NCBI RefSeq assembly: GCF_023499215.1
Contig: NZ_JAKHSK010000023.1
Coordinates: 1 to 64,000, forward strand
From: Zunongwangia pacifica
GTDB lineage: Bacteria > Bacteroidota > Bacteroidia > Flavobacteriales > Flavobacteriaceae
Reading direction: 5' to 3'
Length of the DNA: 64,000 nt
Part shown: positions 57,006 through 64,000 of the stretch, piece by piece
Position numbering within the stretch: the first letter of the stretch is position 1
Layout of the letters: the number at the start of each line of letters is the position of its first letter
Notes under the pieces: model-generated
Database searches by the model: none
What the model saw: the letters and a program-made list of their open reading frames with translations, nothing else
What the model was told of the DNA's origin: nothing
Translations under genes and position numbers: made by a program

Positions 57006-60000
57006 ATGAATAGAGTACTGTTACTTATTTTATTTTGTATGCTTTCATTTGGCATACACGCTCAAACGTTTTCGGTTTCGGGTACCGTTTCAGAAGATGA
57101 AACACAAATGCCACTACCCGGAGTAAATGTTGTAGTGAAAGGAACTACTAATGGAGTAATTACCGATTTTGATGGTAATTATTCTATTGATAATGTTTCG
57201 CAAGGAGATGTGCTTGTATTTTCTTTTATCGGATATACGAGTAAGGAAGTAAACATTACCAATCAGGATGCTATAAATGTAGTTTTAAGTGTCGATTCTC
57301 AGGCATTAGACGAAGTTTTAGTGATTGGTTATGGAGCACAAAAGAAAAGAGATATTACTGGTGCTGTTTCTAATGTAGGGGCCGAGACGATTTCTAAATT
57401 AGAACCGGTAAACGCCGCGCAGGCACTTCAGGGAACAACCTCAGGGGTAAACGTTACGCCTACAGGAGGTTCGCCGGGAGCGGAGTCCAATATCAGGATT
57501 CGTGGAATTTCAACAAACGGGCAGAACAAACCACTCATTATTCTGGATGGTTTTCAATATGAAGGAGGTTTAAATAGTATTAACCCTCAGGATATCGAAA
57601 ACATTACCGTTCTTAAAGATGCGCAGGCCGCTATTTATGGTACTATTGGTGCAAATGGTGTGATCCTGGTAACGACCAAAGCCGGTAGGAAAAATCAAAA
57701 AGCCAAAATTTCTTACGAAGGCTATACCGGTATTCAGGAAACAACCAGAAAATTACCTGTACTAAATGCAACAGAGTATGCACTTATCCTAAATGAAAGT
57801 TATGCCAATGCCGGGCAATCATTACCTTTTTCGAATATTGGTAATCTTGGTGCTGGTACAGACTGGCAGGACGAGGTATTTCAGGAAGCTTTGGTAACAA
57901 GCCATAACCTTTCAGTAGTAGGTGGTGAAGAAAAAATCACATACTCTATCGGTGCTTCAAATTTAAAACAGGAAGGGATTATTTCTCCTGAAAAGTCACA
58001 GTTTGAACGTAGCACGGCAAAAATTACCTTAAATGCCGATCTTACCGATAAGCTTAATATTCAAACTAAATTATTTTATAATAGTACAGAAAGTAGTACG
58101 GTAAACAGCTTTAGTTTAGGTTCTGTTTTATTTAATGCCGCTAACATTGCGCCAACGATAGATCCTTCAATAAGTAATCTTGATGGGCAAATTAATCTAG
58201 GGAACGAGGTGGTAAACCCGTTAACACAATTAGATAATACCTACAATAAGTATATCACTAATCGCTTAAGTGGTACGGTACAGGCAAGTTTAGATTATGC
58301 CAGGAATCTAAATTTAAAGGCACGTATTGGTTTTAATACCAGTAATACGAAAAACAGGGATTTTACACCGAAGTTTAATTACGGTACCGGGAAAATCTAT
58401 ACTAACGCCAATAGCTCGGTTACTTTAGGAAAGATAAACGATAACGATTATACCTTCGATCTTTTTAATACCTACGAAAATACTTTTGCAGACGATCACG
58501 ATGTGACTTTTCTAGTAGGGATGACTGCTTACGAAACCAATGGTGAAGGTCTTTTTGGATCTAGAACCGGTGTACAGGCCAATAGCTGGAAATTCGCAGA
58601 TTTAAGTAGTGCCAATGGTGCAGGAGAAGAGCAAACAAACTCCTCTTATTCATATAAACTTAGAAGGTTATCTTATTTTGGAAGAATTCAGTATGCATTT
58701 CAGGATAAATATTTACTATCGGCAATGCTTCGTCGCGATAGTTCTACAAAATTCGGACCTAACAACCGTGTAGCGTATTTCCCTTCAGCAACCGCAGGTT
58801 GGGTAATTTCAGAAGAAAATTTCTTTAACGAAGATGGTTTCCTTAATTTCTTAAAACTTCGTGGGAGTTACGGGATTTTAGGGAACGATCAAATTCCAGA
58901 TTTTGGTTATTTATCTTTATTAAATGGGGAAGCGACTTATGTCTTGGGGCAAGAACAATTGTTAGTAAACGGTCGCGCTTTAGGACAATTAGCAAACCCA
59001 GATTTACAGTGGGAAGAAGCTAAAAAATTCGATGTTGGTTTAGATGCTAACTTCTTAAACAGCAAATTCGAGTTTACGGTAGATTATTTTATAAATAAGC
59101 GTGATAACCTGTTAATTCCAAATATTCCGGTTTCAGGAATTTATGGAGTGGGAGCACCTGGTTCCGCCAGTCCAACCATCAATGCAGGATCGGTTAAAAA
59201 CTCAGGTTGGGAATTTGCCTTAAGCTATAACAATAAATTTAGTGATGATTTCTCTTTAAATACGTCATTCAACATAAGTACTTTAGAAAATGAGGTGACT
59301 CAGGTTAACGGAACCGAGTTTATAGAAGGAGGAAACTTTGGTGTAGGTCAGCCTCTAATTTCCAGAATGGAAGAAGGAAAGCCAATTGGTTATTTCTATG
59401 GTTATAAAACCGATGGAATTTTCCAAAATCAGGCTGAAGTAGATGCGCATCCATCACAATTGGCATTAGGAGCTGAGGCAATGCCGGGAGATATTAGATA
59501 TAAAGATCTAAACGGAGATGGCGTGATCGATAATAAAGACCGTACCGATCTTGGTAACCCAATCCCAAAAGTAACTTTAGGGTTTAATTTAGGCTTTAAT
59601 TTTAAGAATTTCGATTTCGCAACCTATATGTTCTCTAACCTTGGGAACGACATCGTTCGTAACTACGAAAGAGATCAGCCTAACGTAAATAAAATGAGTT
59701 ACGTACTAGACCGTTGGACGGGAGCAGGAACAAGCAATACGGTGCCAAGAGTAACTACCGCAGCTACGGCTAATAAAGTATTCTCAGATTTCTATATCGA
59801 AGATGGTTCTTTTGCTAGAATCCAAACGGTAAGTCTTGGATATACTATTCCATCTGAATTTACACAAAAGGTATCTATCGATAAGTTTAGGATCTACGGT
59901 AAAGTAGATAATGTGTACACATTTACCGATTATTCTGGTTACGATCCTACAGCTTCAACAGGCGCACCAATTGGTGGAGGTATCGATTTAGGATTCTATC

Positions 60001-60044
60001 CTTTACCAAGAACATATATGTTAGGTGTAAATCTTGAATTTTAA
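57006..60044 (+). CDS. SusC-like TonB-dependent outer-membrane transporter
   Basis: 1012 residues from ATG 57006. Signal peptide LLLILFCMLSFGIHAQ, then a CarboxypepD_reg-like domain (SVSGTVSEDETQMPLPGVNV), the TonB-box region (QALDEVLVIGYG), plug domain with IRIRGISTNGQNKPLIILDG, and a 22-strand barrel ending in TYMLGVNLEF with C-terminal Phe. A TACTTTG -7-like element at 56975-56981 supports starting at 57006 rather than the TTG at 56979. Imports oligosaccharides captured by SusD. Adjacent SusD start lies 4 bp after the stop. Confidence 0.95.
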   Translation: MNRVLLLILFCMLSFGIHAQTFSVSGTVSEDETQMPLPGVNVVVKGTTNGVITDFDGNYSIDNVSQGDVLVFSFIGYTSKEVNITNQDAINVVLSVDSQALDEVLVIGYGAQKKRDITGAVSNVGAETISKLEPVNAAQALQGTTSGVNVTPTGGSPGAESNIRIRGISTNGQNKPLIILDGFQYEGGLNSINPQDIENITVLKDAQAAIYGTIGANGVILVTTKAGRKNQKAKISYEGYTGIQETTRKLPVLNATEYALILNESYANAGQSLPFSNIGNLGAGTDWQDEVFQEALVTSHNLSVVGGEEKITYSIGASNLKQEGIISPEKSQFERSTAKITLNADLTDKLNIQTKLFYNSTESSTVNSFSLGSVLFNAANIAPTIDPSISNLDGQINLGNEVVNPLTQLDNTYNKYITNRLSGTVQASLDYARNLNLKARIGFNTSNTKNRDFTPKFNYGTGKIYTNANSSVTLGKINDNDYTFDLFNTYENTFADDHDVTFLVGMTAYETNGEGLFGSRTGVQANSWKFADLSSANGAGEEQTNSSYSYKLRRLSYFGRIQYAFQDKYLLSAMLRRDSSTKFGPNNRVAYFPSATAGWVISEENFFNEDGFLNFLKLRGSYGILGNDQIPDFGYLSLLNGEATYVLGQEQLLVNGRALGQLANPDLQWEEAKKFDVGLDANFLNSKFEFTVDYFINKRDNLLIPNIPVSGIYGVGAPGSASPTINAGSVKNSGWEFALSYNNKFSDDFSLNTSFNISTLENEVTQVNGTEFIEGGNFGVGQPLISRMEEGKPIGYFYGYKTDGIFQNQAEVDAHPSQLALGAEAMPGDIRYKDLNGDGVIDNKDRTDLGNPIPKVTLGFNLGFNFKNFDFATYMFSNLGNDIVRNYERDQPNVNKMSYVLDRWTGAGTSNTVPRVTTAATANKVFSDFYIEDGSFARIQTVSLGYTIPSEFTQKVSIDKFRIYGKVDNVYTFTDYSGYDPTASTGAPIGGGIDLGFYPLPRTYMLGVNLEF

Positions 60045-60048
60045 AAAA

Positions 60049-61551
60049 ATGATGATGAAGATAAATATCAAAAAAAATATAATTCTGGCAGCAATTGCCG
60101 CTTCGTTGGGAATTACTTCCTGCGGGGACGATTATGTAGAAGTAGATCCGCCATACGGGATTAACTCCGATTCTTACTTCACTACAGAAGATGATTATTA
60201 CAATGCATTAATAGGAACTTATGATATTTTACAAAGTACCTATGTGAATGTGATTTTAGGCGAAATAGCCTCAGATAATGCTCATGCCGGTGGTGAAAGT
60301 GCAACAGATGTGATTGGCTGGCAACAGGTAGACCGTATGCAGCATACGCCCGTAAACGATAATCTTAATGATATATGGGATTGGAATTTTGCCGGAGTTT
60401 ATCGTGCAAGTTTTGTATTGGAAAATGCCGATAATATCGATTTTGAAGGTAAATCTCAATTATTAGCCGAAGCCCATTTTTTAAGAGCTTATTTCAATTT
60501 TGAATTATTAAAGTGGTTTGGGCCAATCCCTATTAAACCAGAAGGACGTTTTACTTTAGGCGAAGCGCAAACAATACCACGAGCTTCAAAAAGTGAAGTT
60601 TATGCATTTATCGAGCAGGATTTGGCATACGCCGAAGAAAATTTAGCCGTAGATGCTCCTGAAGTTGGTCGTGTTACCAAAGGTGCTGCGCAGGCTTTAT
60701 TAGGTAAAGTTTATTTATATCAGGATAAATTCTCTGAAGCAGCCACTGAACTTCAAAAAGTAATCAGTTCTGGAAAATATCATCTGTATGGAACTCAGGG
60801 TAACGAAGACTACGACAACCTTTTTGAGTATTCAGCAGAGAACAGTGCAGAATCGGTTTTTGAAATTCAATATACCGGTACGCAAGGTGCAGGATTCGAA
60901 TGTCTACAATGTAGCGAAGGAAATGTTATGGTAGGATTTAGCGGAATTCGTGGTTATGCCGGGCCTGTTTTTGAGTCGGGATACGGATTTAACCTTCCTA
61001 CAGCAGAAGCATACAATTCTTTTGAAGATGGAGACCTAAGACAAGACGTAAGTGTTTTAGATATCGAAGCCTGGGCAGCAGAAACCGGAGCTACTTACAA
61101 TATCGGGAATCAGGATGAAGTTACCGGACATACCGGTTATTATAACCGTAAATATCTACCAAGACAAAACGATAACCTTGGTGATGCCAATTTAACACAG
61201 CCAAATAATTACAGAGCTATACGATATGCAGATGTATTGTTAATGGCTGCAGAAGCTTTAAACCGTGGCGGTATTGATGATGCCCAGGCGAGAGCTTATT
61301 TAAATATGGTTAGGGATCGTGCTGGTTTAGCACCGGTAGAGGATAGCGGGGCCAACCTTACCGAACAAATTTATATGGATAGAAGGTCTGAAATGATAGG
61401 AGAAGGACACCGATTCTTTGATTTGGTAAGAACAGGCAGGGCCGAACAGTTTATCGATGGGTTTACCACTGGTAAAAATGAAGTTTTCCCTATTCCATTA
61501 GAAGAAATACAATTCGCTCAGGGGAACTGGGATCAAAACGCTGGTTATTAA
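60049..61551 (+). CDS. SusD-like surface glycan-binding lipoprotein
   Basis: 500 residues from ATG 60049 (three ATGs follow one another; any of them may start). Lipobox AASLGITSC, mature N-terminus GDDYVEVDP. SusD/RagB family marks: DYYNALIGTYDIL, LAEAHFLRAYFNFELLKWFG, AAQALLGKVYLYQDKFSEAA and, near the C-terminus, YADVLLMAAEALNRGG and RRSEMIGEGHRFFDLVRTG. TPR scaffold with glycan-binding loops; caps the SusC barrel. Confidence 0.95.
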   Translation: MMMKINIKKNIILAAIAASLGITSCGDDYVEVDPPYGINSDSYFTTEDDYYNALIGTYDILQSTYVNVILGEIASDNAHAGGESATDVIGWQQVDRMQHTPVNDNLNDIWDWNFAGVYRASFVLENADNIDFEGKSQLLAEAHFLRAYFNFELLKWFGPIPIKPEGRFTLGEAQTIPRASKSEVYAFIEQDLAYAEENLAVDAPEVGRVTKGAAQALLGKVYLYQDKFSEAATELQKVISSGKYHLYGTQGNEDYDNLFEYSAENSAESVFEIQYTGTQGAGFECLQCSEGNVMVGFSGIRGYAGPVFESGYGFNLPTAEAYNSFEDGDLRQDVSVLDIEAWAAETGATYNIGNQDEVTGHTGYYNRKYLPRQNDNLGDANLTQPNNYRAIRYADVLLMAAEALNRGGIDDAQARAYLNMVRDRAGLAPVEDSGANLTEQIYMDRRSEMIGEGHRFFDLVRTGRAEQFIDGFTTGKNEVFPIPLEEIQFAQGNWDQNAGY

Positions 61552-61561
61552 AATATAGATT

Positions 61562-63625
61562 ATGAAGAATTATATTAAATCAATAATAGCATGTTTTTCT
61601 ATTCTTTTTGTTATCGCCTGTTCAGATGATGATAGTTTAGAAAGCGTAGATGTCGCGATACCATCAGATATTTCTGCCAAGTTTACGATAAAGCAGGACA
61701 ATTCTGGTGAGGTAAGCATATTTCCCTCGGCAAATGGAGCAAATATGTTTAGTGTAGATTTTGGAGACGGCAGTGAAGTTTCAGATCAATTTACTTCGGG
61801 TAACCATATTGATCATACGTATGCTGAAGGGCAATACGATGTCACTATTTATGCCATGAATTTAAACGGCGAAGTTGCCGAAGCCTCGCAATCTTTAAAT
61901 GTATCCTTCCTCGCTCCAGAAAATTTAGAAGTAGCGATCACTAAAGATCAGTCGAATCCTTTTAAGGTAAGCGTTACGGCAACTGCAGAGAATGCTGCCG
62001 GTTACGAGGTTTATTTTGGGGAAGATACAGATGAGCAGCCAACCATGATTATGGAAGGCGAGACTGCTGAATATGAATATGGAAATATAGGTACGTACAT
62101 GATTCGTGTTGTAGCTTTAAGTGGAGGAGCTGAAACTACAGAATATACTGAAGAAGTTACGATTGTAGATCCTTTATTATTGCCCATCGATTTTGAATCA
62201 CAAACCGTAGCCTATACCTTCTATAATTTTGGCGGAGGTGCCCCTACAGCTTCTGTAGTCGCTAATCCGGCACCAAACGAGGTGAATGAAAGTGCTACTG
62301 TAGCTTCATATACCAAGCCATCAGGTTCTGAAACCTGGGCGGGAACTTCCACTACTTTAAATGAAAATATCAATTTTAGTAGTACAACTTACATTGCTAT
62401 GGATGTGTATTCTCCAAAAGCAGGCATTCCGGTATTGTTTAAGGTAGAAAATTCAGGGAATTCAGATATCAATGCTGAAGTGACTACAATGACAACTAAA
62501 GAAAATGAGTGGGAAACACTAATTTTTGATCTTTCAACTGTGGATCCTTCTCAATCGTATAATGTAATCGCCTTGTTCTTCGACTTTAATACTTCTGGTG
62601 ATGACAATACCTATTATTTCGACAATATCAGGTTGGCAAATCCTACGATAGTAGAATTGCCGGTAACTTTTGAAGGGAATGCAAATGCATATCAATTTAT
62701 TGAATTTGGAGGGGCGCCAACAGCTCTTGTTACAAATCCAGATATGAGCGATGCCAATCCTAGCGAAACTGTAGCGAAAATGACTAAAATACAAGGTTCC
62801 GAAGTTTGGGCAGGCGCATTTTTCGAATTAGACAATGCAGTGGATTTTACCAAAGACGATCAGTTAAGTTTAAAAGTTTGGTCACCAGAAGCTGGTATTC
62901 CGGTAACTTTAAAATTTGAAGATCCAATTGATGGAGATATAGCCGTTGAAGCCAATGCAACAGTAACTGAAGCGAATACATGGCAAACCTTAACCTTTGA
63001 CTTTAGTGGAGTAGATGCCACTCAAAATTGGAAAAAAGCCATAGTTTTTATGGATTTAAATACAGCAGGAAAAGGATTGGATTATTATTTTGATGATCTT
63101 TCTTATGTAAGCGATCAGCCAATGACGGCGCCAAAACTTCCGTTAACTTTCGATTCGGCTTTAGTAGATTATAGCTGGTCTGGTTTTGGAAGGGCAAATG
63201 CGACTGTTATTGCAAATCCAGATGCTTCGGGGATGAATACCAGTACAAACGTAACCGAGCTTGTGAAAGAGGAAGGAGCAGAAACCTGGGCCGGTGTTTC
63301 ACAACGTTTGGATGGCGCGATAGACTTTAGCCAGGGTACCACAATCTCTATGAAAACCTGGGCACCTAAAACAGGGGCAACGATCTTATTAAAGTTAGAG
63401 AATTCTAAGTCAGATTCAGATGCAAATGGAAATCCGTCAGTAATAGCAGAAGTTCAACAATCAACTACGGTAGCCAATGCTTGGGAAGAACTCAATTTTG
63501 ATTTTACAAGTTTTGGTGCCTTCGATCCTAACGCTGGGTATGACACTGTGGTTGTTTTTTATGACTTCGGAAACACGGCAGGTGGTACGTTCTACTTTGA
63601 TACTATTCAAATTAAAAATGACTAA
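61562..63625 (+). CDS. PKD-containing surface glycan-binding protein with three about 160-residue modules
   Basis: 687 residues. Lipobox FVIAC then DDDSLES. Residues 40-110 form a PKD domain (MFSVDFGDGSEVSDQF, DHTYAEGQYDVTIYA) and 120-200 a second Ig-like domain. Three homologous modules begin near residues 203, 363 and 522 (LLPIDFESQTVAYTFYNFGG / ELPVTFEGNANAYQFIEFGG / KLPLTFDSALVDYSWSGFGR); each ends in DNTYYFDNI-type strands. They look like carbohydrate-binding sandwich domains. Place after SusD fits a SusE/F-type surface glycan-binding protein. The glycan is not shown; similar loci in flavobacteria target laminarin or related beta-glucans. Confidence 0.85.
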   Translation: MKNYIKSIIACFSILFVIACSDDDSLESVDVAIPSDISAKFTIKQDNSGEVSIFPSANGANMFSVDFGDGSEVSDQFTSGNHIDHTYAEGQYDVTIYAMNLNGEVAEASQSLNVSFLAPENLEVAITKDQSNPFKVSVTATAENAAGYEVYFGEDTDEQPTMIMEGETAEYEYGNIGTYMIRVVALSGGAETTEYTEEVTIVDPLLLPIDFESQTVAYTFYNFGGGAPTASVVANPAPNEVNESATVASYTKPSGSETWAGTSTTLNENINFSSTTYIAMDVYSPKAGIPVLFKVENSGNSDINAEVTTMTTKENEWETLIFDLSTVDPSQSYNVIALFFDFNTSGDDNTYYFDNIRLANPTIVELPVTFEGNANAYQFIEFGGAPTALVTNPDMSDANPSETVAKMTKIQGSEVWAGAFFELDNAVDFTKDDQLSLKVWSPEAGIPVTLKFEDPIDGDIAVEANATVTEANTWQTLTFDFSGVDATQNWKKAIVFMDLNTAGKGLDYYFDDLSYVSDQPMTAPKLPLTFDSALVDYSWSGFGRANATVIANPDASGMNTSTNVTELVKEEGAETWAGVSQRLDGAIDFSQGTTISMKTWAPKTGATILLKLENSKSDSDANGNPSVIAEVQQSTTVANAWEELNFDFTSFGAFDPNAGYDTVVVFYDFGNTAGGTFYFDTIQIKND

Positions 63626-63628
63626 AAA

Positions 63629-64000
63629 ATGAAGAATTTTAAATATATACTAGGCCTTATGATTATTCTTGGTAGCTTTTTTCAAAGCTGCCAGGATGAT
63701 GATCACACTTTTGGCGAAGTCGTGGCGCCTTCAAATCTTACGCTGGAAGCTACGGTAATGAATGCCGATGAAGATAATCCTTACGGAGATGGTAGCGGAA
63801 AGGTGTCTTTTAGTGCACAGGCAGAAAATGCTATGAATTACAAGTTTACATTTGGTGATAATACTTCTGCTAATATTACAGATGGCGACACTATTCATGC
63901 TTTTACCAAAACGGGAATTAATGATTATGTGGTAACGGTACTTGCAACCGGTAGAGGAGGGGCGACAACTTCAGAAACAATTATGGTGACCGTGTATAGC
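63629..64000 (+). CDS. PKD-domain lipoprotein, cut by the window end
   Basis: ATG at 63629 follows the previous stop by 3 bp. Lipobox GSFFQSC, then QDDDHTFGEV. The visible 124 residues contain a PKD domain (NYKFTFGDNTSANITDGDTI, AFTKTGINDYVVTVLATGRG). The rest lies beyond position 64000; in such loci the next part is often a glycan-binding module or a glycoside hydrolase (family 16 type), but that cannot be seen here. Confidence 0.8.
   Translation, partial: MKNFKYILGLMIILGSFFQSCQDDDHTFGEVVAPSNLTLEATVMNADEDNPYGDGSGKVSFSAQAENAMNYKFTFGDNTSANITDGDTIHAFTKTGINDYVVTVLATGRGGATTSETIMVTVYS

Overview
The window looks like a chromosomal segment of a marine member of the Bacteroidota, most likely family Flavobacteriaceae (a Zunongwangia/Gramella-like relative is my guess). 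The evidence is a SusC/SusD pair, promoters of the Bacteroidota type (TAnnTTTG -7 element), a tmRNA tag ending in GENNYALAA, a BACON domain, many lipoproteins with 'SC' lipoboxes, low GC and TTG-started genes. There is no CRISPR array, no rRNA and no transposase gene.

Layout. 1-2840 is an accessory patch beside ssrA: an orphan Rhs C-terminal tip carrying a JAB-like metalloprotease toxin, a frameshifted candidate immunity gene, a truncated XRE regulator and a membrane/coiled-coil orphan. 2879-3278 is tmRNA (ssrA). 3781-8866 holds an alanine/saccharopine-dehydrogenase-like enzyme, an M13 (PepO) lipoprotein peptidase, two unknown proteins and a signal-peptidase-like protein. 8921-12250 is a compact set of six minus-strand genes in three transcription units (DoxX-like with a Cys-rich tail, COQ4-like, MpaB/DUF2236-like oxygenase, two unknown membrane proteins and a winged-helix regulator). 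Each unit carries one copy of the same palindrome, ACTTTGAA-n-TTCAAAGT, just before its first start codon; this is the best candidate here for an undescribed, self-regulated system.

12389-17431 is a probable compatible-solute operon: two paralogous outer-membrane barrels, a BCCT transporter and a tandem UspA protein. 17607-23772 carries a TlpA-like lipoprotein, kdsA, typA/bipA and a toxin-antitoxin pair whose PIN toxin is broken by an in-frame TGA. 23997-33983 has an ABC exporter, a secreted esterase, a ModF-like ATPase, a DUF2268-like metalloprotease, mutS and two tRNAs (Gly-GCC, Leu-UAA), with repeat-rich spacers between them. 34459-39920 is a mixed accessory stretch (DUF2971, Crp/Fnr regulator, NAD(P)H oxidoreductase, AraC regulator, HXXEE protein, proline dehydrogenase).

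40133-43285 is a lone 1050-residue tailspike-like beta-helix protein with a C-terminal BACON domain. It is followed by katG, a zinc metzincin-like lipoprotein, a GAF-PAS protein with an H-box but no kinase ATPase domain, a VanX-type dipeptidase and a LexA-like XRE-S24 regulator. 53994-64000 is the start of a polysaccharide utilisation locus: a membrane-spanning propeller/Y_Y_Y/HTH regulator, SusC, SusD, a PKD protein with three repeated about 160-residue modules, and a second PKD lipoprotein cut by the window end.

At least six copies of a degenerate intergenic repeat (about 90-150 bp, palindromic ends, often next to stop codons) are scattered through the window, together with tandem 186-206 bp repeats, REP-like palindromes and a heptanucleotide array upstream of mutS.
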